Counted from the stretch's first letter, positions 1 to 7,553 are shown. The stretch is DNA of 16,214 nucleotides from an uncultured Collinsella sp. (GCA_900554495.1 USHR01000020.1:1-16214), one strand, 5' to 3'. Notes: generated by a model from the sequence alone, not told the origin. Translations and numbers: made by a program.

Positions 1-68
1 GGTCAGCCCGTGGGAGGCCAGGGCGCCGCTGACCGGTGGACGGCACCGAGCCGTCATCGAACTTGGAA
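1..68 (+). other. structured 3' tail of an unidentified upstream transcript
   Basis: Two consecutive hairpins can be drawn. GGTCAGC (1-7) pairs with GCTGACC (28-34), and GACGGC (39-44) pairs with GCCGTC (50-55) around the loop ACCGA. They run straight into an intrinsic terminator. A reading frame entering at position 3 stops at 30-32 (TGA), so this could be the last nine codons of a gene, but the hairpin density also fits the 3' end of a structured RNA. I could not match it to tmRNA, SRP RNA or RNase P RNA. The identity is open because the 5' part lies outside the window. Confidence 0.35.
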
Positions 69-98
69 GGGGGAGGCCTCGCGGCCTCCCCCTTTTTT
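69..98 (+). terminator. intrinsic terminator of the upstream unit
   Basis: A perfect 10-bp stem, GGGGGAGGCC (69-78) with GGCCTCCCCC (83-92), closes a TCGC loop and is followed by six T residues (93-98). It separates whatever lies upstream from the acpS operon. Confidence 0.93.
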
Positions 99-148
99 GC
101 GTTTACGGGATTGTGTCTCACATAGTAGCTGTGTTTTATAACCCTCGT

Positions 149-178
149 TTGTCGCATCTTCTGTGAACGGGCTACAAT
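149..178 (+). promoter_or_regulatory. sigma-70-type promoter of the acpS operon
   Basis: TTGTCG (149-154, 4/6 to TTGACA), an 18-bp spacer and TACAAT (173-178, 5/6 to TATAAT) lie about 30 nt before the acpS start and just after the preceding terminator. It is the only convincing promoter before the six-gene run that ends at 7031, so it probably drives the whole operon. This is prediction from the sequence only. Confidence 0.6.
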
Positions 179-207
179 AACTTAGTCTGTGCGATATGGA
201 GGTGAAC

Positions 208-747
208 ATGGCTGAAGCTGGTATCGGCGTTGATATCGTCGAGATTTCCCGCATGAAATCAATCCTTGAAAAGACGCCGTCGTTTGCTCGGCGTGTGTTT
301 ACCGAAGAAGAGTGCGCATATTGCGACGCTTCATCGCGTCCTGCGGCGCACTATGCGAGCCGTTTTGCTTCTCGTGAAGCGGTTCTCAAGGCTCTTGGTA
401 CGGGCTTTAGCCAGGGCGTCGGCCGCAAAGACGTCTCGGTAACGCGTGATAACCTCGGAAAGCCTAAAGCAGTGCTCTCAGGTCGAGCGCTCGAGATTGC
501 TCGAGAGTTGGGTGTCGTTGAAGTTGCGCTTTCCATTACCTTGACGGGTGATTTAGCCGTAGCCAATGCCATTGCGATCACCGAGGATGCTCGACCTAAG
601 CCTAAGGAAGAAAGGGTTAGCACCAAGGAACGCGTTGCACAAACGTTTAAAGAGGCTCGCTCGGTTTTAGATGAGCTTGAGCAACTGCAAAATTCAGCTT
701 TAACGGAGCACCTGGGCGATGCTTCGCGAGATACGCTAGGAGCATAG
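208..747 (+). CDS. acpS: holo-[acyl-carrier-protein] synthase AcpS with C-terminal extension
   Basis: Transfers 4'-phosphopantetheine from CoA to the conserved serine of apo-ACP, activating ACP for fatty-acid synthesis in the cytosol. The Mg-binding motif GIGVDIVEI (Asp9) and the helix RFASREAVLKALGTG (residues 52-66, Glu57) identify the family, and LSITLTGDLAVA (108-119) is the last strand-helix of the fold. The start is set at ATG 208 because GGAGG (198-202) sits at proper distance; an in-frame ATG at 196 overlaps that ribosome site and is unlikely. The family is usually about 120-130 aa. This protein is 179 aa, with about 50 extra charged, probably helical residues after position 127. It is the first gene of the operon, and its stop abuts the nnr start. 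Enzyme identity is sure; the role of the tail is unknown. Confidence 0.95.
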   Translation: MAEAGIGVDIVEISRMKSILEKTPSFARRVFTEEECAYCDASSRPAAHYASRFASREAVLKALGTGFSQGVGRKDVSVTRDNLGKPKAVLSGRALEIARELGVVEVALSITLTGDLAVANAIAITEDARPKPKEERVSTKERVAQTFKEARSVLDELEQLQNSALTEHLGDASRDTLGA

Positions 748-2364
748 ATGAAACCGGTTTTGAGTACCGAGGAAGTCGTTCGTCTCGAGGATATTATCGA
801 ACGCGAAGGAACTTCGAAGGCCGAGCTTATGGAACTGGCGGGTGAGTTTGCCGCTACTGAAATTTTAAAACTCAATCCCGATCGCGTCCTTGTTCTGGTC
901 GGTTTTGGCAACAACGGTGGCGACGGCTGGGTCGCGGCTGATATTTTGAGTCATAAGGGCGTTGATGTGGATATCGTGTCTCCGGTTGAGCCGGATGAGA
1001 TTCCTGCCGCTCTGGCTCGCCATGTTGCCCGCCGTACCGCCGGTCGTGACGTGCATGTGTGTGTCGGTCCCTCGCGAGATGAGCTTGAGGTTTTGATTGA
1101 TAAGGCCGACGTTGTTGTTGACGCTATTTTTGGTACCGGTTTCCACGGTGACCTGCGTGCACCGTTCTCCATCTGGATTCCGACAGTTAACGACTGCGCC
1201 GATCATGTGGTGTCCATTGATGTTCCTTCGGGTCTGAATGCCGAAACCGGTGTTGTCGACGACGACTGCATCCGTGCCGAGCGCACGGTCACGATGATCA
1301 CGCCCAAGATCGGACTCTACAGCGCTGATGGCCCAGAGTACGCCGGTGATCTGGTGTGCGGTGGCCTCTATGATCGCCTTGATGAGGTCATCGATGATGT
1401 CGACCATGCCGCCGAGATTGTCGAGCCCGGTGACCTGGTGGATTTCTTTGCTCCGCTGCCCACGAATATCGATAAGTATTCTCGCGGTTCCGTCCTTATT
1501 GTCGCCGGCTCGGCGCAGTATCCTGGCGCTGCTATTATGGCCGCCAAGTCTGCTGCCCGCGCGGGTGCCGGCTATGTGGCTGTCGCGACGCCCGATGCGT
1601 GTGCCAATCTTATTCGTATGGCACTTCCCTCGATTCCGGTTTTTGCTATTCCGTCCGATTCCCGCGGCTCTTTTGGTGCCGCTGCTCGTATGACCGTGTG
1701 CGAGATTGCAAAGAAGTACAGCTGCGTACTGTGCGGTCCCGGCATGACGACGTCTGCCGGTGCCATGCAGGTGGTTTCGGGCTTGTTGGAGCTTGATGCG
1801 CCGCTGATCCTTGATGCCGATGCGCTCAACTGCCTTTCTAAGATTGCTATCGACGGTATCGATAGCAACCCTGAGATGTACCGCCGTGAGCAACCACTCG
1901 TCATGACGCCGCACTATCGCGAGCTTTCGCGCTTGGTTGCCGGTGACGAGGTTAACGATCTGGGGACTGCAATCGCGGCCGCGCAGAAGGTTGTCTGGGC
2001 TGCTGGCTCCGACAATCTCGTGGTTATTGCCAAGGGGCCGACGACGGCTATCTGTGGCGTTGAGCGCGTGCTTTTGCCGCTCTCGGGTCCGGCGTCGTTG
2101 GCGACTGCCGGTTCGGGCGATGTTCTTGCGGGCATTTTGGCTGGCACACTGGCTACCATGCGTGATGAGATGGATCGCTGGGAGCTGCTGTATTCGTATG
2201 CCGTTGCGATTCACAGTTACGCGGGTTTTGCCGCGGCGACGGAGTACGGTGAGAAGAGTGTTATTGCGACCGATCTGATTGACTTGATCGGTCCTGCCAT
2301 GGAATTGGCGGCAAAGGACGCACTCGATGATCTGGGAATCATGGACGAAGGGTCGGATGACTAA
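748..2364 (+). CDS. nnr: bifunctional NAD(P)H-hydrate epimerase / ADP-dependent NAD(P)H-hydrate dehydratase
   Basis: Repairs hydrated, inactive NAD(P)HX. The N-terminal half (about 1-220) epimerises the R and S forms and the C-terminal half (about 235-525) dehydrates the S form using ADP. The epimerase (YjeF_N) domain shows GNNGGDG (54-60), DAIFGTG (125-131) and DVPSG (158-162). The ribokinase-like dehydratase domain shows KYSRG (243-247), GPGM (330-333), DADAL (356-360), TPHYREL (387-393) and GSGDVLAG (455-462). The 538-aa length is normal for the two-domain form. ATG follows the acpS stop with no gap, and AGGAG (738-742) lies inside the end of acpS, so translation is probably coupled. The acpS-nnr-alr order is common in actinobacteria. 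Confidence 0.95.
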   Translation: MKPVLSTEEVVRLEDIIEREGTSKAELMELAGEFAATEILKLNPDRVLVLVGFGNNGGDGWVAADILSHKGVDVDIVSPVEPDEIPAALARHVARRTAGRDVHVCVGPSRDELEVLIDKADVVVDAIFGTGFHGDLRAPFSIWIPTVNDCADHVVSIDVPSGLNAETGVVDDDCIRAERTVTMITPKIGLYSADGPEYAGDLVCGGLYDRLDEVIDDVDHAAEIVEPGDLVDFFAPLPTNIDKYSRGSVLIVAGSAQYPGAAIMAAKSAARAGAGYVAVATPDACANLIRMALPSIPVFAIPSDSRGSFGAAARMTVCEIAKKYSCVLCGPGMTTSAGAMQVVSGLLELDAPLILDADALNCLSKIAIDGIDSNPEMYRREQPLVMTPHYRELSRLVAGDEVNDLGTAIAAAQKVVWAAGSDNLVVIAKGPTTAICGVERVLLPLSGPASLATAGSGDVLAGILAGTLATMRDEMDRWELLYSYAVAIHSYAGFAAATEYGEKSVIATDLIDLIGPAMELAAKDALDDLGIMDEGSDD

Positions 2365-2366
2365 TC

Positions 2367-3512
2367 ATGAATAAAGCCGATTTGACGCGCTGGTCCTGGG
2401 TTGAGATTGACCGAGGGGCGCTTCGCCGCAACACGAGGGCTTACAAGAACCTGCTCGATCCACGTCAGCGACTGTGCTGCGTGGTCAAGGCCGATGCCTA
2501 TGGCCATGGTGCCGTCGAGTGCGCCAAAATCATGTACTCGGCCGGAGCCGACATGTTCGCGGTGGCAACAGTTAACGAAGGCGTTGAGCTTCGACAGGGC
2601 GGGATCACGAAACCCATCCTGATCCTGAGCGAGCCGCCTATCGAGGCCATTCCGACGTTGCTCGAGTTCGATATCATGCCTTCGGTCTATACGTCCGATT
2701 TCGCCCTTGCCTATGGCGAGTGCGCTGTCGCGGCAGGCAAGGTAGGTAAGTACCATCTAGCCATCGAGACGGGCATGAACCGCATCGGTGTTCACTACAC
2801 GCAGGTGCTCGACTTTGTTCGTGGTATTAGCTTCCATCGCGGTATCCAGTGTGATGGCGTCTTTACGCACTTTGCAACGGCCGATGAACCTTCGGGTTGG
2901 GACTACAAGCTGCAGTGCCAGCGCTTTACCGAAGCCGTTCAAGCCATCAAGGACGCGGGTTTTGAGTGCGGTATCGTGCACTGTGCCAACACGCCGTCCT
3001 CGATGCTCGATCCCTCGATGCATTTTGATATGATTCGCGCCGGTGTTGGCTTGTACGGCATGCAGCCGTGCGAGCTGAGCAGCCGCGTGATGCAGCTCGA
3101 TCCTGTTATGAGCGTGCATGCGCGCGTGACGCGCGTGGCGCATCCTGCAATGGGCGAAGGCGTGGGCTACGGATTTACCTACCGCGTGCCGCGCACACGC
3201 GTTCAGATTTGCACGCTGCCGATCGGATATGCCGATGGTCTTTCGCGTACACTCTCCAATCGTATGGACGTGCTGTATCGCGGTGAACGTGTGCGTCAGG
3301 TGGGTAACATCTGCATGGACCAGTTTATGGTCGCCATCCAGTCCAATCCGGCGCATGAGATTCCCGAGGCCGAGTATGGCGACGAGATGATCATTGTCGG
3401 CCGCGATGGTGATGCCGAGATCACCATGGACGAGATGGCTCGCCTGCGCGGCACGATTAACTACGAGGTTGCTTGCGGCTTTGGCATGCGTCTCGACAAG
3501 GTCTACGTGTAG
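2367..3512 (+). CDS. alr: alanine racemase
   Basis: PLP enzyme interconverting L- and D-alanine and supplying D-Ala for peptidoglycan. The PLP-lysine motif VVKADAYGHG (39-48, Lys41), ETGMNRIG (134-141), the second catalytic-tyrosine region GEGVGYGFTYR (263-273), PIGYADG (285-291) and GNICMDQ (313-319) are all present, and the 381-aa length is typical. The start is two bases after the nnr stop with only a weak GGATGA ribosome site (2355-2360), which suggests translational coupling to nnr. Active-site elements are intact, so the enzyme should be functional. Confidence 0.96.
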   Translation: MNKADLTRWSWVEIDRGALRRNTRAYKNLLDPRQRLCCVVKADAYGHGAVECAKIMYSAGADMFAVATVNEGVELRQGGITKPILILSEPPIEAIPTLLEFDIMPSVYTSDFALAYGECAVAAGKVGKYHLAIETGMNRIGVHYTQVLDFVRGISFHRGIQCDGVFTHFATADEPSGWDYKLQCQRFTEAVQAIKDAGFECGIVHCANTPSSMLDPSMHFDMIRAGVGLYGMQPCELSSRVMQLDPVMSVHARVTRVAHPAMGEGVGYGFTYRVPRTRVQICTLPIGYADGLSRTLSNRMDVLYRGERVRQVGNICMDQFMVAIQSNPAHEIPEAEYGDEMIIVGRDGDAEITMDEMARLRGTINYEVACGFGMRLDKVYV

Positions 3513-3520
3513 GAGCCACT

Positions 3521-4141
3521 ATGGGTGTCATGCACATCCCCGGACATAGTCACCAAGCGCCGCGCGAGGTCGCGCTCGAGGAGATTGAGGCTGTTTTAGG
3601 CGACTGCCATCTCTGCCAGCTCTATCAGTCGCGCCATAACATCGTGTTTGGCGTGGGAAACCCCCACGCCCGCGTAATGTTTATCGGCGAGGCGCCGGGG
3701 CGTAACGAGGATCTGCAAGGCGAACCGTTTGTGGGGGCGGCGGGCGAGGATCTCAACGGCATCCTGTCGCTGGCTGGCCTCAAGCGCGAAGACGTCTACA
3801 TTGCCAACGTGCTTAAGTGTCGCCCACCGGGAAATCGCAATCCTCGGCCCGAGGAAGTGCTGGCCTGTTCACCGTTTTTGCGTGAGCAGATTCGAAGCAT
3901 TTGGCCCGACATCATCGTGACGCTCGGTAACCCTGCGACGCACTTTGTGCTTAAGACCGAGATTGGCATCACCAAGCTGCGCGGCAGGTTCCATCAGATG
4001 GGGCATTTTGTGGTGATGCCCACGTTCCATCCGGCGGCGGCGCTGCGTAATCCGGCGTGGCAGGAGCTACTGGAGGAAGACTTTAAGATGCTGGGCGACT
4101 ATCTGGAGCGGCATCCCGCGCCAGAGGGTGCCTCGGAATAA
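3521..4141 (+). CDS. family-4 uracil-DNA glycosylase (Fe-S type)
   Basis: Excises uracil from DNA as the first step of base-excision repair. The family-4 motif GEAPGRNED (57-65) and the active-site motif HPAAALRNP (170-178) are clear. Cys29, Cys32, Cys100 and Cys116 are spaced as the four ligands of the 4Fe-4S cluster of this family. The start is placed at ATG 3521, which has AGGAG (3511-3515) overlapping the alr stop; an upstream ATG at 3473 would lie inside alr without a good ribosome site. This gives 206 aa, the usual size. It ends in tandem TAA stops (4139-4144). Its place between alr and tsaE suggests co-transcription rather than a shared pathway. Confidence 0.93.
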   Translation: MGVMHIPGHSHQAPREVALEEIEAVLGDCHLCQLYQSRHNIVFGVGNPHARVMFIGEAPGRNEDLQGEPFVGAAGEDLNGILSLAGLKREDVYIANVLKCRPPGNRNPRPEEVLACSPFLREQIRSIWPDIIVTLGNPATHFVLKTEIGITKLRGRFHQMGHFVVMPTFHPAAALRNPAWQELLEEDFKMLGDYLERHPAPEGASE

Positions 4142-4153
4142 TAAGGAGCATAT

Positions 4154-4660
4154 ATGTCCCTGGAGCGCCTGGGGGTAGGTATTTATAAAACGGTTTGCTC
4201 TGCCGATACGGAGCATTTTGGCGAGTTGGTTGCGCCGTGTCTGGAAGACGGTGATGTGCTGATTTTGACCGGCGGCCTCGGGGTGGGCAAAACCCACTTT
4301 ACCAAGGGCGTTTCGCGTGGTTTGGGCGACGGCCATATGGTCACGAGCCCCACATTCGCACTCATGGCCGTTCATGACCAGGGGCGTATTCCGCTGTTTC
4401 ACTTTGACCTGTACCGTCTGGAGCATGCTTACGAGCTCGAGGATACGGGCATTTTCGATGTACTGGGCTATGAGGGTGCCTGTCTGTTGGAGTGGGGCGA
4501 ACAGTTTCAGGACGAACTGACGGACGAGTATCTTTCGGTAACGCTTAAGCGTGATGAGAACGATAGCGACGTGCGAACGATAACGCTCGAGGCGCACGGC
4601 GAACGCGCAGCGGAGCTATCCGATTTGATTGATAAGGCTGTACAAGATGAGCTTGCATAA
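4154..4660 (+). CDS. tsaE: tRNA t6A37 threonylcarbamoyltransferase complex ATPase TsaE
   Basis: Small P-loop ATPase that cycles the TsaB-TsaD complex during N6-threonylcarbamoyladenosine formation at position 37 of ANN-decoding tRNAs. Walker A GGLGVGKTH (40-48), TSPTF (64-68), HFDLYRL (83-89) and EWGE (113-116) are the family hallmarks, and the length of 168 aa is normal. AGGAG (4144-4148) sits 5 nt before ATG. The 3' end overlaps the next gene, which encodes its complex partners TsaB and TsaD, by 14 nt, so the two are probably translated in a coupled way. Confidence 0.95.
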   Translation: MSLERLGVGIYKTVCSADTEHFGELVAPCLEDGDVLILTGGLGVGKTHFTKGVSRGLGDGHMVTSPTFALMAVHDQGRIPLFHFDLYRLEHAYELEDTGIFDVLGYEGACLLEWGEQFQDELTDEYLSVTLKRDENDSDVRTITLEAHGERAAELSDLIDKAVQDELA

Positions 4661-7031
4661 CGATTACGCGCTGGTGGTGGCGCTCGATACTTCGACCGAT
4701 ATGCTTGCCTGCGCGGCAAGCTGGATTGATGGGCAGACGGGCGAGGCGAAGCTGGTGAGTGGCGACCATATGTGCCGTCGCCATGCCAATGTGGAGCTCG
4801 TGAATACCGTCGACAGTGTGCTTGCTCAGGTTGGCATGGACCGTGCTGACGTGGGCAGTTACGTCGTCGGTCGCGGTCCTGGTTCGTTTACCGGCGTGCG
4901 TATCGGCATTTCCACCGCCAAGGGCTTGGCGCGCGGCGCCAACGTGCCGCTGTTGGGTGTGTCGACGCTCGATGCCTGCGCATGGACCGCGTGGAAGGCT
5001 GGCGTGCGTGGCAAACTCAGCATTCTGGCCGATGCCATGCGCGGCGAGGTGTATCCGGCTTTGTATGTGCTGGGCGACGAGGGCCCCGAGCGTCAGTTTG
5101 AGCGCGAGCACGTGGTCAAGGCTGCCGTGGCGCTTGATGAGTGGCGCCAAGCCGCGGACTGGGACCAGGTTCAGCTGACTGGCGACGGTCTCGTGCGCTA
5201 TGGCAAGCTGCTGGGCGAGGATGAGGTCGCTCGCTGCGTAGAGCGCGGCTTGTGGTGGCCTTCGGGCGAGGGCCTCCTCCTTGCACATGCCGCGGGTGAC
5301 GGCGACCCGGCCCGCGTCCTTCCGATCTATACGCGCCTTTCTGATGCCGAGGAAAACGAGCGCAAACGCCTCGGTCTTGCCGAGAGCGCGCAGAGCGAAA
5401 TTACGGGCGTTGCCGATGAGCTCGCCGGTCGCCATCTGCAATTCCGCCCCATGGGTGCGGCGGACGCCGAGGGCGCAAGTGCGCTGGAGGCCGCCTGCTT
5501 TGAAGGCGCTGGACACGAGGCGTGGACGCCGGGCATGTTTCTATCCGAGCTGGGCGAGGATGTTGCGGCGCCGCGCAGCTGGTGGGTGGCGCACGACGAC
5601 GGTCAGCTGCTGGGCCTTGCCGGCGGCATGGTCGTAGACGGTGACGTGCAGATTCTGGATGTTGCCGTCGACCCGAAGCATCGCCGCGGGGGTATTGCCC
5701 GCAAGCTGCTGTCGCACGTGAGCTACGATGCCCAGATGCTCGGCTGCACCACGGCTTCGCTCGAGGTCGAGGACGGCAATGAGGGCGCTATTGCGCTCTA
5801 TGCCTCTCTGGGCTTTACCGAGGCGGGCCGCCGCCGCGGTTACTACGGTGCTGGCAAAGATGCCATCGTCATGACGGCGCCGCTGCCCTTGGTGCTCCCG
5901 GTCGACAATGCTTCGCCCGAGCCGACGGCGGCTGAGCAGCGTGTATGGCCGCTACCTGCACCCGAGCGCACCGTTGAGGAGCGCGCCGAAATTGAGCGTC
6001 GTCGCCTGGTGCTTGCCATCGAGAGCTCGTGCGATGAGACGGCTGTGGCGATTATCGATGCGGACGGTAATATGCTGGCCAATCAGGTTTCGACGCAGAT
6101 CGATTTTCATGCCCGTTTTGGCGGCGTAGTGCCCGAGATCGCTTCGCGCAAGCACGTTGAGGTGATCGTGAGCGTCGTGGACGCGGCGCTCGAGGATGCC
6201 GCGGCATCGCTTGGTCTTGAGGGCGGAGCCATCGCGCCGAGCGAGCTTGCCGCTGTTGGCGTGACGCAGGGTCCGGGCCTGGTGGGTGCTCTGGTGGTGG
6301 GCGTCGCCTTCGCCAAGGGCTTTGCCTATGCCGCCGGTAAACCGCTCGTGTGCGTCAACCATCTGGAGGGTCATCTGTTCGCCAACCTGCTGGCGCAGCC
6401 CGATCTCAAGCCGCCGTTTATCTTCACGCTCGTCTCGGGCGGTCATACCATGCTTGTTCACGTCAAGGCATGGGGCGACTACGAGGTGCTCGGCGAGACG
6501 CTCGACGACGCCGTGGGTGAGGCCTTCGACAAGGTGGCTAAGGCACTGGGTCTGGGCTATCCCGGCGGCCCCATCATTTCCAAACTGGCCGAGACGGGCA
6601 ATCCAAAGGCGATTGACTTCCCCCGTGCGCTCAATAGTAGGGGAGACTATCGATTCTCGCTTTCGGGACTCAAGACGGCCGTGACGCTCTACATTGAGCA
6701 GGAGACCAAAGCCGGGCGTACGATTCACCTGCCCGATCTGGCGGCTTCGTTTGAGGCTGCGGTCTTTGACGTTCAGTACAAGAAGGCCAAGAACGCGCTG
6801 CATGCCACCGGATGTAAGGAATACTGCATCGGCGGCGGCGTCTCGGCCAATCCGCATCTGCGCGAGATGATGATCAAGAAGCTCGGGCGCCAGGGTATCC
6901 GCGTGACGGTGCCGCCTCTCTCGGCATGCACCGACAACGCCGCCATGATCGCGGAGGTCGCCCGCCGTAAATTCGACCGAGGAGAAATCTCGCCGTTCGA
7001 TGTCGACGCCGATCCGAACATGACGCTGTAG
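4647..7031 (+). CDS. tsaB-rimI-tsaD: TsaB-RimI-TsaD triple fusion: t6A transferase subunits plus ribosomal-protein-type acetyltransferase
   Basis: One 794-aa polypeptide holds three enzymes. TsaB (about 1-235) shows ALVVALDTST and VGRGPGSFTGVRIGISTAKG (74-93). A GNAT N-acetyltransferase of RimI type (about 262-412) has the acetyl-CoA loop VDPKHRRGGIA (341-351) and ALYASLGF (383-390). TsaD (about 453-794) shows IESSCDETA (458-466), the metal-binding HLEGH (572-576), LVSGGHT (595-601) and ETLDDAVGEAFDKVAKALGL (617-636). All three domains look full length and intact, joined by linkers rich in Ala, Glu and Pro. The fusion would fix TsaB:TsaD at 1:1. ATG 4647 is preferred; TTG 4629 is an in-frame alternative. 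It is the last gene of the operon, followed directly by a palindromic element. RimI may acetylate ribosomal protein S18 or other N-termini; its target cannot be read from sequence. Confidence 0.95.
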   Translation: MSLHNDYALVVALDTSTDMLACAASWIDGQTGEAKLVSGDHMCRRHANVELVNTVDSVLAQVGMDRADVGSYVVGRGPGSFTGVRIGISTAKGLARGANVPLLGVSTLDACAWTAWKAGVRGKLSILADAMRGEVYPALYVLGDEGPERQFEREHVVKAAVALDEWRQAADWDQVQLTGDGLVRYGKLLGEDEVARCVERGLWWPSGEGLLLAHAAGDGDPARVLPIYTRLSDAEENERKRLGLAESAQSEITGVADELAGRHLQFRPMGAADAEGASALEAACFEGAGHEAWTPGMFLSELGEDVAAPRSWWVAHDDGQLLGLAGGMVVDGDVQILDVAVDPKHRRGGIARKLLSHVSYDAQMLGCTTASLEVEDGNEGAIALYASLGFTEAGRRRGYYGAGKDAIVMTAPLPLVLPVDNASPEPTAAEQRVWPLPAPERTVEERAEIERRRLVLAIESSCDETAVAIIDADGNMLANQVSTQIDFHARFGGVVPEIASRKHVEVIVSVVDAALEDAAASLGLEGGAIAPSELAAVGVTQGPGLVGALVVGVAFAKGFAYAAGKPLVCVNHLEGHLFANLLAQPDLKPPFIFTLVSGGHTMLVHVKAWGDYEVLGETLDDAVGEAFDKVAKALGLGYPGGPIISKLAETGNPKAIDFPRALNSRGDYRFSLSGLKTAVTLYIEQETKAGRTIHLPDLAASFEAAVFDVQYKKAKNALHATGCKEYCIGGGVSANPHLREMMIKKLGRQGIRVTVPPLSACTDNAAMIAEVARRKFDRGEISPFDVDADPNMTL

Positions 7032-7048
7032 CTGGTACGGCGCGGTCC

Positions 7049-7173
7049 CCGGTCGGAGGGGCCGGATATAAGGTTTCCTGCTCTACAGTCCTGCGCAAGA
7101 CGAAGGCCACATTAAGTGGCCTTCTTTGCGTGCGGAACTCGCGATAAACCTTATATCCGGCCCCTCCGTCCGG
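7049..7173 (+). repeat. palindromic element, copy A (conserved 69-nt core between perfect complementary arms)
   Basis: The left arm 7054-7076 and right arm 7146-7168 are perfect reverse complements over 23 bp. After a T-T mismatch the stem continues with 4 more pairs (7049-7052 with 7170-7173). The 69-nt interior (7077-7145) is nearly identical to that of copy B at 11852-11920, with six substitutions. Inside it a 9-bp hairpin GAAGGCCAC/GTGGCCTTC closes an ATTAA loop (7111-7115), flanked by CGCAA (7094-7098) with TTGCG (7126-7130). It begins 17 nt after the tsaD-fusion stop. No T-run follows, so it is not a standard intrinsic terminator. No ORF was found in it. The class is unknown to me. Confidence 0.9.
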
Positions 7174-7290
7174 CTCCCGCGGCTCTCAGGGGCATCTCTC
7201 ATGCAAAAACTGTCGTGGGGTAAAGTCCGAGGTCAGTGGCGTTTTATACCGAGAAATCCAAAAAAGTTGAAAATTCATTACAAATTTGCG
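7174..7290. other. non-coding spacer upstream of cstA promoter, AT-rich at its right end
   Basis: No credible gene is seen. The right part (about 7255-7290) carries A- and T-tracts just upstream of the cstA -35 box, as an UP element would. Nothing else is recognised. Confidence 0.4.
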
Positions 7291-7319
7291 TTGACTTTAG
7301 GTAACTAAAGTTTCATACT
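7291..7319 (+). promoter_or_regulatory. promoter of the cstA leader
   Basis: TTGACT (7291-7296, 5/6), a 17-bp spacer and CATACT (7314-7319, 4/6) follow an A/T-rich stretch resembling an UP element. Transcription would start near 7326, giving a leader of about 235 nt before cstA. A dyad overlaps the spacer (7294-7311). Confidence 0.65.
7294..7311. promoter_or_regulatory. inverted repeat overlapping the cstA promoter, possible operator
   Basis: ACTTTAG (7294-7300), spacer GTAA, then CTAAAGT (7305-7311): a perfect 7-bp dyad that starts within the -35 hexamer and covers the first part of the spacer. A dimeric repressor bound here would block RNA polymerase. The cognate regulator cannot be named from the sequence. 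Confidence 0.45.
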
Positions 7320-7337
7320 CCTTTTCAACCACTGGGG

Positions 7338-7475
7338 GATGTGAACACGCACGGATCGTTCACATCATGATTGAAGAGGATTTCTTAGACATGTTCACGC
7401 ATCAGCTAAACATTATCAGCGTAGTAATTATCTGATGCGGGTTAGCACATACAGCTAGCCCGTACGATAACGGGC
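7338..7475 (+). promoter_or_regulatory. structured cstA leader RNA with competing hairpins
   Basis: Several stems can be drawn. GATGTGAAC (7338-7346) pairs with GTTCACATC (7358-7366). CGCATCAG (7398-7405) pairs with CTGATGCG (7432-7439), enclosing most of the leader-peptide codons. GGGTTAGC (7439-7446) pairs with GCTAGCCC (7454-7461). GCCCGT (7458-7463) pairs with ACGGGC (7470-7475). The last two share bases 7458-7461 and cannot form together, and CATCAG (7400-7405) can also pair with a second CTGATG at 7478-7483. This is the layout expected for transcription attenuation. I did not find a strong alternative stem that invades the terminator arm itself, so the switching step is not resolved. 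Confidence 0.55.
7391..7435 (+). CDS. Ile/Val-rich leader peptide (14 aa), predicted attenuator
   Basis: The short ORF reads MFTHQLNIISVVII and stops at TGA 7433-7435. Six of its last seven residues are Ile or Val, and both Val codons are GTA, which is uncommon in the neighbouring genes. GAGGA (7376-7380) lies 10 nt before ATG 7391; an in-frame ATG at 7367 would add eight residues but has a poor ribosome site. Composition and position (promoter, leader peptide, overlapping hairpins, terminator, structural gene) match branched-chain amino-acid leader peptides such as those of ilv operons. Function is inferred: ribosome stalling at Ile/Val codons would tell the RNA about charged tRNA levels. 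Confidence 0.6.
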   Translation: MFTHQLNIISVVII

Positions 7476-7486
7476 GGCTGATGAAG

Positions 7487-7525
7487 ATGAGGGCCGTCGA
7501 GCGCAACCGACGGCCCTCATTTTTT
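7487..7525 (+). terminator. intrinsic terminator inside the cstA leader (attenuator)
   Basis: A perfect 13-bp stem, ATGAGGGCCGTCG (7487-7499) with CGACGGCCCTCAT (7508-7520), has an 8-nt loop and is followed by TTTTT (7521-7525). It lies between the promoter and cstA with no gene before it other than the leader peptide, so it must be read through, or regulated, for cstA to be expressed. Confidence 0.88.
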
Positions 7526-7546
7526 ATGTCTAGGAAGTTCTTTTTA

Positions 7547-7553
7547 GAGGAGG
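7547..7553 (+). promoter_or_regulatory. strong ribosome binding site of cstA
   Basis: GAGGAGG lies 7 nt before ATG 7561. A second ATG at 7556 is followed at once by TAA (ATGTAATG), giving a start-stop pair overlapping the true start. It is only 2 nt from the ribosome site and is probably not used. Confidence 0.75.

Noticed and set aside
865..2214. 449-aa minus-strand frame opposite nnr
   Set aside because: It lies within a gene with intact catalytic motifs on the plus strand. The composition is unlike a real protein (rich in Arg, Asn, His) and no ribosome site was seen.
7340..7365. CRP-like TGTGA...TCACA palindrome in the cstA leader
   Set aside because: The half-sites are separated by 15 nt rather than 6, and the site lies downstream of the predicted transcription start. 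It is better explained as an RNA hairpin.
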